A stretch of 64,000 nucleotides of DNA from Neopestalotiopsis rosae (Eukaryota > Ascomycota > Sordariomycetes > Amphisphaeriales > Sporocadaceae), in assembly GCA_023078685.1 (NCBI GenBank), contig JALGAS010000001.1, positions 1,240,001-1,304,000 of the forward strand. The letters are read 5' to 3'. This document shows positions 50,983 to 62,360 of the stretch, piece after piece; position 1 is the first letter of the stretch; each line of letters begins with the position of its first letter. Below the pieces are notes generated by a model. It was not told the DNA's origin. It searched no databases and saw nothing but the letters and a program-made list of their open reading frames with translations. The position numbers and the translations under genes are program-made.

Positions 50983-51959
50983 GAGTGCAATCGCCGGATA
51001 TGATAGACAATTTATAGACGTTTTGATACCCCCATTATAGAAAGACGGTCATGTGCAACTCATATTGTCTTTTTAGTCGTGGTTTTTTTTTCCCCCCCCT
51101 ACAATGTCATGGGGATATTGTCTAACCACATCGCTGACTAGCTCGATTTGACTTATCCATTCACTAATCAGAACCAGCAATGTAGACGACATATTGGCAG
51201 AAGTAGTAAGGACTGACAAGTCTGACGGTCACGGTTCGCGAAACACCATTCATGATGAAGGCATTCTGCATGGCGAATGGTCGTCACGAACATGTGAATA
51301 TGACAAAAGCCACAGTTGTACATATGATCATAGGTCTCAGAGAACTACCCTAGCTGAACCGAGAAGCGTCCGGCAGGCTTGTCGACGCACGTGATATTAC
51401 AGTAGGTTACGGGCAAATTGAACGGTCGACAAATACCTCCGTGCCCCATGTCGATAAAGGCAACATCTCTGAGGAAATCAACAAAACAACTCTCTAGCTG
51501 AAAGTGCCTGTCTACTCAGCACGTTCACCTTTGCTGGTCAACGTGATATCTGTATACCAACGCACAATCTCGATGCAGACGTACTTGGTATGGTGTAGAG
51601 TCGGGTCGGACAATATTACTGCTTTTGGAGCTGTAAATACGGCGGCATCCTAACGGCACTTGAAAATCAAAGGTTCTAGGCCCAGGGCCTTGAGCCAGAG
51701 TGTGGGGAATGGCATCAGGTACGTACTGCTCACGAGGCTTAGCGTTGTTCCCCACTTGTCTCTCTGCTTCCTTCTGCTCAACTTTTTCCCAATTGGCTCC
51801 AGACCTGGCCCATTCGATCCGCCGATGAACACACCAGCTCGCACATCGTGTCCACTGACTCGACCGACTTTAAATGATCATCGCGGTTATTCCATGACGG
51901 CCTTTACACATCTCCCGCGTCCTCACTTTGTATAGGATTCGCGGCACAGCTTTGCTATC
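50983..51959. other. Intergenic, no gene recognised
   Basis: About 980 bases between the KTI12 stop and the hybrid kinase start, with 3' UTR then promoter character. No gene seen. Confidence 0.5.
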
Positions 51960-54900
51960 ATGGCCGAGGACACCACGCGCCGTAAGCGAAAGCCCTTTTA
52001 CCCAAGAGCAGACGCTGCGGTGCTGTCGAGTTCGAAAAGCCACTGGCCACCACCGGCTCGTCCTCAGTCGGTCTGGCCCATTTATGATCCCGACAGCTTC
52101 GACGAACCTATTGCGCCATGGTCCCAAGACGCTCAAGAGGCTTGCTTCCCTCCCAAGCTCGACGAATATGCTGCGTCGCCTATTCCGAATGAGCCGGCGC
52201 AAAACAGCAGCACCAGCAGCACCAGCACCAGCACCAGCACTCGATATTTACGTGCCTCCTTGGCCGAGAACGAACGCCTTCGGTTATCTATGCTCTGGTA
52301 CTATACGCGCGATGTATTTGATGAAAGCGAATTCTTGTGCGGACTACGAGAGAAGGTGTTACTTGCCCAAGAATCGACTGGCTGGGAATTCGTTGTTATT
52401 GGTCTTCTCGACGTCAATGTCTACATTCGCCTTGCCACGATAGGTCTCCCTCTGTGTATTCTGCCTCGTGGGGAAACGATCTGCGCCCACACACTCATTC
52501 AGCCTCCTGGTGTAAGTCAAACTATTCCTGGGGCATATACTATGTATACTATACCATGCTGCTTTGTGAACATTGCTGAACCTCTGCTGCTCCTAGAGTG
52601 TCTTTCTCCTGCCGAACATGTTGGAGGATTGGAGGTTTCGCGAATGTCCATATGTTGAGGCTGGAGGATTGGTGGCTTACGCCGGTGTTCCACTACGGTT
52701 GCAGAACGAGTTCGGCGAAAACATCAGCTTCGGATCGTTCTGCGTAGCCTCGAGTACGCCTCAGCCTCCTTTGACCAAGCCGCAGCAAAGTACCTTGGCT
52801 CGCTTGGCCGACTCAGTCGTATCGGATATCGTTCAATGTAAGCGGATAAGACGTCAACGGGAACGGCACCGAATGAATGGGTTGATCGCTACCCTGCAAG
52901 CAACCGGAATCGATAATCTGACTCAAGATTCGATCGTCGACGTTCTTCAGGGTGTGTATCCAAAGGCGGTCATCAGCCTCCAGCCGTCAAAGGCTCTCCA
53001 GATACGACTCGAGGGACGAGAATCGATCTCGATAAACGACATCGAGGATGGCTTATGGGAAGACTTTGAATTCCTCGACGACTTCATTACGAATCACAAC
53101 CATCAGGATTTTCCCTGCGATAGGGTCGTACGTCTTGTTTCTGCTCAGGTCCAAGACAACGTAGGGCCGTCCTTACTGGTCGTCGCGTCTAAAGATGTGC
53201 GATTAGTGTTTGACGATATCGATTCCTGGTTCGTTCGGACTTGTGCAGATATTCTGACCCAAGTGTGGCAGAATCGTTTGCTGACGGAGGCGTTGAGAGC
53301 AAAAGAAACTTTTCTCCGAGGGTTTTCTCATCAGCTGCGTACCCCAGTTCATGGCATCCTTGGTTCCGCAGAACTGTTGGCAGAGGAATTGAGCCACAGT
53401 GGCCTACGAGAAAGCTTCCGACAAGCATCGGCCGTTCTAACCTCTTCGCCTCTGGCGAACAACAAGTCTTCAGACTCGACCTCGCTCTATATTGATACGA
53501 TCATGACGGCAGGGCGTGATCTAACATCAATCATCAACAACATGATCACGCTGAACAAATGGGCCGACGTCGCTTTGAAAGATCGGTCAACCGTGACGCT
53601 CAATGTATACCGCCTCGAGTCTGAATTAGCCAAAGAAACGCTACCGATGGTTACTGCTGATACGCGCTACAATACTTCCATCCTCTTTAACTGCACTCCG
53701 CACGCAGCTTCTGAGAGTTTCGCGATGGATTTCAGTCTGCTCCGGGATACTTTGCTTCCACTTCTTGTCAATGCAATCCAAAACGCACCCGAGGGCGTGA
53801 TAATGGTGACGATATCTCTACTATCAGACTCCCAGGAGCTTGTGGTTGACATTGAGGATAACGGCTGTGGCATACATCCCAATGACCAAGAACGCATCTT
53901 CGAAGCATATGAAAAGGCTGGGATTTACACCACGGGTGCTGGACTTGGCTTGACTCTTGCGTCCAAGTTTGCCGCACTTCTAGGCGGGTCCGTGACTTTG
54001 GTCTCATCGGCTGTCGGAGGCGGCTCATTATTCAGAGCCAAATTCCACGCGACGGAGTGCGTGCGCTCCCCTCACTTGCTTTCTGAAGCCGAGACAAAAC
54101 TCGGGAACCTGCCCTCGCAATTTTATTACGAATCAACCAACCCAGAGGCTACATCGGTGTGCACATACTTCACCAGGTTCCTAGCTTGTCGAGGTTTCAC
54201 ACCTTGGGATAAAGCAGGGGAATTCTTCACCATCGTCGACTTCATCCCAGATGCAAAGCGCCGTCGGGCAAGATTGGCACAAATTCCTCAGAGTCAGGTC
54301 GTCATCTGTCTGGTCCCAGCCGCCCATATGCAATTATCGTTGGAAAGTGAATCGAGCAATGTTGTTTATGCACGCGCGCCCTTTTTGACGTCAACACTGG
54401 TAGCCGCTCTTGAAGAGGCTGACAGACTTGCTTCAGCAATTCAAGTCTCCAGAACATATCCAGATCATTGCGAGATACCTTCTGCTGCTCTTTCAGAAAT
54501 ATCAGACAGCCAGAGCGCTGATGAGACTAGCTCCAATTCCAATTCATCGTGCTCAACGGCATGGACAACACCATCGTCTATGGACAGCGGTGTGCACCCT
54601 GGACAGACCCCAAGCCCTATGCCAGCCTTGACGTCGGAGATGGCCATTCGAGAAAAACCGAAAGAAATGGCGCCAGTGCTTCCGCCACTTTCTACTGCCT
54701 CGAAGCCGACGGCGCTGCTCGTTGATGACAATCAAATCAATCTGCGCGTCATGCAGATGTATTGCAAGAAGCGTGGGTTGCCATTCTTTTGCGCTACCGA
54801 CGGCTTTGAGGCTGTTGAAGTGTTTTCAAAGCAACAGTCACTACTGAGCGACCACAAAGGACCCGGTATCGACTTGATCTTGATGGATCTTCAAATGCCA

Positions 54901-55125
54901 AATTGTGACGGTATCGATGCTACGAAGCAAATACGACTGCTTGAGGAAAAGATGGGATGGCGGAAATCCACTGTATTCATTGTCACTGGTCAAGACAGCC
55001 TCAAGGATCGGACAAACAGCGAAGATGCCGGCGCCGATGATTACTACGTCAAACCATTAAGTATGAAGCTTCTGGATTGTGGCGTGAGAGCAAAGTTTCC
55101 AGCTTTCGACGCAACTGGCATCTGA
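51960..55125 (+). CDS. GAF-domain hybrid histidine kinase
   Basis: Multistep phosphorelay sensor kinase, probably feeding Ypd1, Ssk1 or Skn7-type regulators. Exons 51960-52511 and 52597-55125 with an 85-base intron (GTAAGT/CCTAG) give 1026 residues. N-terminal GAF region about residues 90-290 (the ETICAHTLIQPPG block, then CPYVEAGGLVAYAGVPL), followed by HisKA with the H-box FSHQLRTPVHG (H429). HATPase shows an N-box LLVNAIQNAPEG (N576), EDNGCGI (D605) and GAGLGLTLASKF. The receiver shows LLVDDNQIN (D894/D895) and phospho-acceptor D948 in LMDLQMP, then YYVKPL. There are no membrane segments, so it is soluble. The N-box lacks the usual NAIKFT end. A Ser/Thr repeat (AGCACC units, 52203-52240) precedes the GAF region. 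The fungal HHK class is not assigned. Confidence 0.93.
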
Positions 55126-56375
55126 AGATTTTGTTCAGCGCGGGCTTTCTAGGTCCTGCATGAGAAAAAAAAAAAAAAAAAAAAGGGAAAAGTAAGAACA
55201 TGCGGGTAACTCCATCAGTCACTGACGACCCAACTCATCTGCGTCAGTGTCTAATGGTTCCTTTCTCCTTTTCCCCCTCAAATCTTGTCTCGGTGGGTGG
55301 GGGCGTCTATTTATCTTGTGCTTTCCTTGGATATACAACATTGTTGGTCTTTAGTATTATTACGAGCTCACGGTTGCATTGCGGTGGTGTACGGAGTTAA
55401 AAGGCGCGGAAGGAATTACAATCATTGGCATAATCATGTTTTTCTGCATTCATGGTTCTGAATGTAACGGTACACATTTCATTACGGACACACTTGTAGG
55501 CATATAGAAACGAGCCCACAAACTTGAATAAAACAACGTAAGACCCAATTCCAAAGAAGCATGAAAAGTAGCGTTTGTGGAATAAGGTATTCAATGCAGT
55601 GCTACCGTCCAAATCGCCGCAATGAAGTGCATGACTCCAAAAGTGCAGGAAGGTCTCCAAGCAGCATTCATTCAATATACGACGTCAACAGTTCTCCAAA
55701 TCAGTAATGATGGGCCCATATGATTCGAATGCAATCTGGAAATATCTAATCCAAGAAGTCGTGCGACCTTCGAGTTGGGTATCTTGTACCAAGATAGACC
55801 CGGTCAAGACACAAGCCTGAGCGTGGTTCATTCATTTCGATAGTGATGGGGATATTTGTTATCATGCAGCACGTACATTGGAGAATGCCACTGCGTTGGC
55901 ACACCCAATATGTTTGGCGTATCTATCCCATTCCATCTAAAGACAATGATTGAAATCTGCGCGTTGAGGACTAAGCTTTGTTGTAACCATTACGAAGGCG
56001 ATGCGCACCTGATGCTGGATGGCCATGTAAGATCAATTTATTATGCTAGCTCAAGCTCATCCACAATGGATGTCAGCATTTCAAGGCGATTGACGCAACT
56101 TATCAACACCAAGGCGAGGTAGCTGTCTTCTTGGGAATCCGAGAAGGCGGCTACTGCAGGCACCCATACAAACACGTGCACGCCCCCATACGGCCGTGCT
56201 ATTTCACAGTTGTAAGGTTCATTTATATACAACAATAATAACGAAATACATTTCGTCCCCGATTGAGCGCCGCTCATTGTCCCTACATTCGTTTCGGCGA
56301 CTGCTTCCACATGATGCCCATGACCGCGCATCAAATGATTGCTCGTCTTCGTTCCGATTGAATCACTTCCTATGC
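55126..56375. other. Convergent intergenic region with an A20 tract
   Basis: 1.25 kb between the hybrid-kinase stop and the stop of the secreted-protein gene. A run of 20 A's lies at 55165-55184, shortly after the kinase stop. The rest is unremarkable, with only short frames. Confidence 0.5.
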
Positions 56376-57245
56376 TTATGATCTGCTAACTCTTGCTGAT
56401 TCCTGTGTGGCCTCATTCCTTTGACACTTATCCCCACAAATCGCTGGCCCCCCAAGCAACATCTCATCAAACTTTGTCTCCCCCAGTTTCTCAATCTGCT
56501 CCGTCACCTCCTCGAGTCCCAATCCCTTGATCGCCTCCAAAACCGCCACCAAAGTCCCCTGATCAACTCCATGTCGATTCTGGCTGATGACATGCACAGC
56601 CGGCACACCCCAAACGCCGCCTGGAAACAGCGCGGGAGCCTCATGGACAACCATCCACGGCATCGCGCTCCCGTCTAGGCTCCAATGCAGCACCGACGAA
56701 CTCTGCATATACCCTTTTCCCGGACCGTCAACGATGGTGTTATCATATACGGCGTCCCAGTCTGAACTGAGCCTTGGAAAGTTGAGGCGGCGCGGGGTAT
56801 TGTATGCGCGCACCGAGGCGACTGCACGACCGCCGCCTCCGATGGCGCCATTGAGAGCGGTCTTGTTATCCGCCGGAACCCAGGTGGTAACTTCATTGAT
56901 GACGCCCGCGAGGGAGCCTGTGGGACAGGAGGAGGTGGTGTTGGCTTCGCAGGTGGTGGTTACGGTCGGGGTGAGATCCCACTGTAAATTGGCGTAGGAA
57001 AGGTACGACGTGCCGGAGGTGAGCCGGATCGCCCAGGTTCCGGCGAACCAGCCGGCCGGCGGGGCAGTGAAATTAGAGGAAGGAGAGGAGCAGGTTGATG
57101 TTTCGTTGCCAGAGGCATTGATGGCTGGGTCCAGATACGGGGGCAGGCGGACCATGAGGGGATTTGGGGGGCAAGAGGAAAGGGAGATCGTGGCGAGGGC
57201 GGAGGTCACCATAGCGAGGAGGGCGGAGAAATAAGGAGCAGGCAT
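56376..57245 (-). CDS. Predicted secreted protein, unknown family
   Basis: Single exon of 289 codons. The N-terminus is a clear signal peptide (MPAPYFSALLAMVTSALATIS). The mature part is Thr/Ser/Gly-rich with several Cys and N-glycosylation sequons (NAS, NET, NFT, NTT, NKT), compatible with an extracellular protein. The segment GWFAGTWAIRLTSGTSYL resembles the first strand of lipocalin folds (GxW), but that is suggestive only. No catalytic motif or GPI signal is seen. It is divergent from the Zn2Cys6 regulator, about 1 kb away. Confidence 0.75.
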   Translation of the reverse strand: MPAPYFSALLAMVTSALATISLSSCPPNPLMVRLPPYLDPAINASGNETSTCSSPSSNFTAPPAGWFAGTWAIRLTSGTSYLSYANLQWDLTPTVTTTCEANTTSSCPTGSLAGVINEVTTWVPADNKTALNGAIGGGGRAVASVRAYNTPRRLNFPRLSSDWDAVYDNTIVDGPGKGYMQSSSVLHWSLDGSAMPWMVVHEAPALFPGGVWGVPAVHVISQNRHGVDQGTLVAVLEAIKGLGLEEVTEQIEKLGETKFDEMLLGGPAICGDKCQRNEATQESARVSRS

Positions 57246-58293
57246 TATTGGAAATCTTTGGCAGATCGTGTTTGATTGTAGACGATGGTGGATGATGGTA
57301 GAGAGTGAGTACCGTTGTGAGGATGTGCTTATGGTGCTGAGTTATGTTACATAGGAAGAAGGTCCGTCTTATATCTCTTTATTCGAGATTGTGAGAGACC
57401 GCTACGCAATGTGACAACATTTGAAGACATGGCCACATGCGAACAGATATCTCATCTCGTCAATTCGCGAGGCGACGATCACGACGGCAGCGGTCGGGAC
57501 TAATGCTATGTCAGCAAGACGGCACCCCGTAATATCAGCATTGAGTGACGGCATGCCAGCTGGATGTCGATCCTCGAGAACGACATGAGCCGGGAAAAGA
57601 CATAAGTGACATGCTTGATCCGGGATGTAGCTAAGTACCGATTCGATTTGAAGTTACTTTACACCCGCCGCGGAAGGGGGCTATGATCTCTTTGAGAGAG
57701 ATAGGCACAAATATATCTGACATTGACCAATCGCTGTAAGTTACGAGGGATGCTCCACTCAATCAGGCCAAGGAGCAACTCCACCCTTAGGGCAGAGTCC
57801 ATGGCGATCTATTTGGTGGTCTCCCACTCTGAACGAATTTAACGGCAGACGGGAGACAGGAGATGGTCGACAGTATGATTGCAGAAACAGCTTCGAAGAG
57901 CCGACAAATTTATGGAGGCAGCACCATATAGCTCTACAGGCTATTGTGAGTGTAAGGTTCGCTGGCAATACTCCATCTTGTTGACCAAGACCAAGATCTC
58001 AGAGTGGCTTAAAAACAATGCAGCTGGACAGGAATGGAAACAGCTAGGTTAGCCTGGTAGCCTGGGGGTTTGGCAGAGCTAGCCTCACGGAGCTTGGTCT
58101 GTGACGGTTGACCTTGGCATGATTACCGCCTTTACACAGTAACTTTTAGGGCCTAGGCAGTATTACTTCGGGTTTCTCGCATGATAAACAACAACATGGT
58201 GAAGACATCAGCTACGGTTGGTTCCGAGGTTGGTATGTTGCAACTTTGTCATACGCTACCTCTCCTCGCTTTACCTCGGATTCTTTACTCGAC
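57246..58293. promoter_or_regulatory. Divergent promoter region, secreted protein and regulator
   Basis: 1,048 bases between two start codons read outward. No ORF in between has support. It is a candidate location for regulator binding sites, but I cannot identify a clear inverted CGG element by eye. Confidence 0.5.
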
Positions 58294-59945
58294 ATGCCTG
58301 TCAAACGTGGTGGCACAAAATCTCGAAACGGGTGCGACCGGTGTAAGCAGCGGCGTGTAAAGGTAGGTCGACTCATTCTCTGCCGAAGCTCCGAATTTGG
58401 AACCTTTCTAGGCCGCCTATTTCGTTTTCATGGATACAAAGACCGAGTCTCATTGACGTGGCTGAAAAGTGCGATGAAAGAGTGCCTTGCAGCAATTGCG
58501 AGAGACGAAGGGAGCACTGCAACCTCGCCGCCTCACGTCCTACACATCCAAGTCCGGGTGTCTCTAATGATCATGCAGCCTCATACATAGATACGCCACG
58601 GCCGCCGTCAAGCCATAACGGACAAACAACATGGGCCCTCGACCTCTACCTGATGAGCCACTTCTCCACAGAGACAGTCTACACCTTTAGCAGCTATCCG
58701 CCTTTCATCGAAGCATGGCAGACTAGAATCATCAGCGACGCAGCATCACATCCATTTCTTCTACATGGCATGCTCGCTATCTCGGCGCTCCATCTGGCGA
58801 GCAAACGAAAAGCCCATGAGCCACCTCAACCTGCGACTTCAGCTTCTAGATCCCAATCCACGGATCAGAATTTTACGTATAATGATTGCATGCGCGCCTT
58901 CACCTACCATCAAGACCAAGCAATGCCCATGTATCGCCGCATGCTCAAACAAGCCCTGGATTTTGACCAGAACGAGGAATTTGCAGTGCACTCGAAGCAG
59001 CCGTGGCCAGCCGGGCCGGTCTACGCAATGGCTGTTTTGACGGCGTTCATCGCAACGGCTAGTATTTCTGAAAATGCACCTTCCCTTGGCACTGACGAAA
59101 CACGAAGAGGTAAAGGCGATCAGCCATGCGAAGAACGTCGACATGACCATACTACTCGCGCTCACCCCTTTCCAACGTTGTCCTCGTCAGTGCCATCTCC
59201 GGTATTGCCAGCAACTCCCGCAGAGTCAGTACGGTCAGAAACTATCTTATCCGATCTCTTGTCCCTATTCATCGCCACACGCGGCACACGCGTCATAGTC
59301 AAGGCTGGCCTGGATATGGGTGCTTTCCAAACGACAGCGTATCGGCACCTGATATCCACTTCGACGCACGCTGAAGATGTTCATATCACACTTGCCTCGT
59401 TATCTCCGGATGCTAGAGGAGAGTGGTATGCTACGCTCAGAACACATATGCTCGACGATGTACTCTACTCTGACGGCAGTAATGGAGATGCTAGAGATAA
59501 GTACGAGAAAGGAGGAAAGGAGCGCGAAATCTGTGCTGCCGCTCTTGTTTGTTTAGCAGACGTTCATGACGGCGCAGCGCGGCTCCTCGAGGCGAAACAG
59601 GAACGGCTATGGCACTTACGACAGAGGAAGAAAAGTTTTGAACCCCTCAAGTACGATTTCGTGTGGTTATTCAAGTGGACCGCAATAGTCTCACAGGAAT
59701 ATCTCGCCTTAGTGCGAGAGAGGAGACCGGCGGCGATGGTGGTTCTCGCGCAGTTCGTGGCCATATGTTCGCTCTTTGAGGAGGAGTGGTATCTGGAGGG
59801 TTGGGTGACGAATGCAATGGGGGCGATTGAACATGTGTTAGGTGAAATCGATGGTGAATTGGAAGGGGATAACAAAAGGAAGGCGAGGAGATGGGTCTAT
59901 AAAATTAGAGAAAGGTGGATTGGGATACGGGGTGACATGAATTAA
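58294..59945 (+). CDS. Zn2Cys6 transcription factor, UPC2-like
   Basis: Nuclear zinc-cluster transcription factor. Exon 1 (58294-58362) ends RCKQRRVK and exon 2 (58470-59945) begins CDERVPCSNC after a 107-base intron (GTAGGT/AAAAG), so the intron splits the zinc cluster. The product is 514 residues. Cys positions are 14, 17, 24, 30, 33 and 40 (C-x2-C-x6-C-x5-C-x2-C-x6-C). The start is the first in-frame ATG, and upstream codons in this frame have no ATG. The middle region, with YPPFIEAW and HPFLLHGMLAISALHLA, is typical of the sterol-uptake-control (UPC2-like) type of fungal regulators. Target genes are unknown. The adjacent secreted-protein gene is a candidate by position only. Confidence 0.9.
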
Positions 59946-60413
59946 GCTTGCGTGGGATGGTAGAAAAGAGGTTGAGATTTAATTATTTAGAACACTGGCA
60001 AATAGAGCCCGGAGTCAGGCGATGTGCTCTGCTACAATGTCTAGTTTGCTGTGCCATAAGAAACACCTTCCGAGCACATACGAGATTGAGACCTCCTCGT
60101 TCTGAACAGTATGATTCCATCTCCAAGGCGCGTATATTCCTCAAGCAATGAGAGCTGCGTATCGTTTTTTTCTTTCTTGGTGGTGGTAAGGAGGACGTTC
60201 ACTTGGGGTGTAAGCACTAAAAGCGCCCAGCAATATTGCGCCAATCGCGCTCACTTACGAGGTAAGTAGCTGATCCATTTTATACGCCTGCTTCGTTCAA
60301 TTGCCTACCTTGCTGGTCTCGCACAAAGCTCGACTAGGCGAAGCACGTTGCTCAATAACATTTTTGTTGTCGGGTGTCATGTGTCATGGTTCATGTTATT
60401 TCGGCCAGCTTTG

Positions 60414-60960
60414 TTACTTGTTGAAGGCCCAGAACTCGTACATGAACCACGGCCGCAGTCGACGGTTTGCTGCCAGACGACCGTTGTTTCCAAATTCGCA
60501 CAGCAGCAGCTTGCCCGTGTCTAGTGCTTCCTGGTCCAACAGTACCCACGCCCCCGTATGAGACGGGAACACAACAGTGCCCGTTCGCGTCATGGCCATG
60601 TTCTCGAAATCGGCATTTTCGACGTAATGCCACATGAGAAACGTCTCGCTTGTTACCGGTGCGGCCGCTCCGCCTTCCGGGCTCGGGGCGGGGGTCGCAG
60701 CAGTCTGAAAAAGCGCGCCGTTGTCGACACCGTCGAGACGGTAGAAGAGTATACGCATCTTGATCCATAGGGCATGATTGCGAAGTGCAGCGGCTGCGCC
60801 ACGCCGATGAGGTTCAACCAATCTGGTGCCGGCCGACTGGGCTCCGTGGGCGACACGCTGCCGGCGGCCTGCGGGTTCTTGTCGCCCGTTGTTGCAAAGG
60901 CGGTTGGCGGATACCACTGCGCAACGAGATGGCGGCGCTTGTGCAGCAGATGCCATTGCC
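60414..60960 (-). pseudogene. Frameshifted gene relic
   Basis: From about 60955 down to 60760 one minus frame reads like protein (QWHLLHKRRHLVAQWYPP; PDWLNLIGVAQPLHFAIMPY) but has no ATG and a stop just upstream. Near 60755-60765 the protein-like reading moves to the neighbouring frame, MRILFYRLDGVDNGALFQ to a stop at 60414 with the end RRLRPWFMYEFWAFNK. No introns fit the change, so I read it as a truncated, frameshifted relic. An open frame of 183 codons running through both segments in the second frame exists, but its N-terminal half looks unlike protein. Family not recognised. Confidence 0.5.
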
Positions 60961-60965
60961 GTCAC

Positions 60966-62008
60966 CAGCCTCTAGTTTCTCCTGCGATTCAAGCCAGTGA
61001 ATGTTCTAAATACATTACCTGATCTGAAGGTTCATTCGAACTTCAATGAATTGCTGCCAACCCTGGACCTACTCCCTTAATTCCATATATGGTATAGGGT
61101 GTTCATGGCATTTTACGTGGTCGGGAATCCCGCCGCGCCAGTAGTCTTGAGTTCGATTAAGTTTGACCATCGCCTTGTCTCGATGCTATCGTTGTTTTTT
61201 TATAAAGTTATAAGTTACACGTTAAGCGGATTTAAAGGCGGGCTCTTGTATTTGATAGATAAGCACGTTTTATTTTCGGTAACGCAATAATATTTTCCAC
61301 AACAATAAAGCATTTTTGGCTGAGCTCCGATCGGTCCATGTAGTTTGGACTCTTTGGTTCTAGATATGACTGCCGTTACGTTAAGGTTGTCAAGGTTATC
61401 CCAAAGATCTTGAGCGCAGACTCGCTGAAGTCTTGATTCAGCAAGCCTTAGCCGATGTAAACACCAATAGAAGCCTGGCTGTACGTGCAAGCATGATGAA
61501 AGATCTGTTCAAGGCTCTATGATCGTACTTCATACACTGAGTCGAGTTCCGTGCGATCTCGATTATCTAGCCGTAAGCAATTTAACCTTCTAGCGAATTC
61601 TTAAAAACCAAAGCGGACCGGACCAGACACCCGGGCTTGCGGCTCGGCAGCTATACTAGCATTGCCCAGATAAGTACTGCGAGGGATGCACCGAAACCCA
61701 TACTGAACCCATTATGTTAGCCCAAGGCTGTTACTGTGACCGAGTCCAAGTGATTCTGCCGAAGACAATCTTCAGCACCCACTCTTTTTGTCTTGTGGTC
61801 ATAGGTACAATGTATAAGCAGAAGTCTACGCATAGATATATCAGAATCTATATTTTCTTTCCTTTTATTCCCTTGATAAAATTTTATATTTTCAATAAAC
61901 TTGTCCAGGGAAAAGAGCAGATTGCTTTGCTTATAAGAGATTTATGATACTCCTTTTTTTTTTTTTTCTTCATTTTGAATCCTTTTTATTCTTACCGTAC
62001 TCTTGTTC
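60966..62008. other. AT-rich degenerate intergenic sequence
   Basis: Just over 1 kb with high AT content (around 61190-61310 and 61800-61990), no gene and a T14 run at 61954-61967. It may be decayed mobile DNA, but no terminal repeats or coding remnants were seen. Confidence 0.45.
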
Positions 62009-62227
62009 TTAGTGGGGACCACCAGGAAAAGGGTGCTGGGGACCTGCAAAGCCAGGCTGGGGAATTCCAATACTAAGGTCAGAAACGTAAGGTGTGGCAG
62101 GAGTAGAGGGTCTACGGCCAGATGAGCGCCGAGCCGAGCGACCGGAAGCAGGAATGGGTGTGGTCGAGCCTCCCACGGACTTGGAGGTCTTGCTCGTCTT
62201 CTTAGGGGTTGTCTTATCCTTTGGCAT
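62009..62227 (-). CDS. Possible small basic protein
   Basis: 72 codons starting at an ATG (MPKDKTTPKKTSKTSKS), rich in Lys, Arg, Ser and Pro in the first half and Pro/Gly-rich at the end (GIPQPGFAGPQHPFPGG). The basic N-terminus recalls HMG-box proteins of the Nhp6 type, but no HMG box follows. The frame is open further upstream to 62461, across a tandem repeat, so the real start is uncertain. A short A-rich stretch lies just after the stop. It may be a real small gene or a decayed fragment. Confidence 0.35.
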   Translation of the reverse strand: MPKDKTTPKKTSKTSKSVGGSTTPIPASGRSARRSSGRRPSTPATPYVSDLSIGIPQPGFAGPQHPFPGGPH

Positions 62228-62260
62228 TTTGGAGGCGTTGACGATGGATGCTGGAAGGAG

Positions 62261-62360
62261 AAGAAAGTGAAGCTTGGAGAAGAGAGTAAAGCTTGGAGAA
62301 GAAAGTGAAGCTTGGAGAAGAGAGTGAAGCTTGGAGAAGAGAGTGAAGCTTGGAGAAGAG
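62261..62360. repeat. 19-bp tandem repeat, five copies
   Basis: Five near-perfect units of 19 bases, each with the HindIII-type hexamer AAGCTT. The hexamers start at 62270, 62289, 62308, 62327 and 62346. A unit that is not a multiple of three makes all three frames translate similarly (SSPSFTLFSKLH), which explains long overlapping minus-strand frames here. Units differ at one or two positions. Confidence 0.95.

Noticed and set aside
61900..62000. A-rich tail after the small basic ORF as a sign of retroposition
   Set aside because: No target-site duplication or source gene could be seen. A poly(T) run alone is not evidence.
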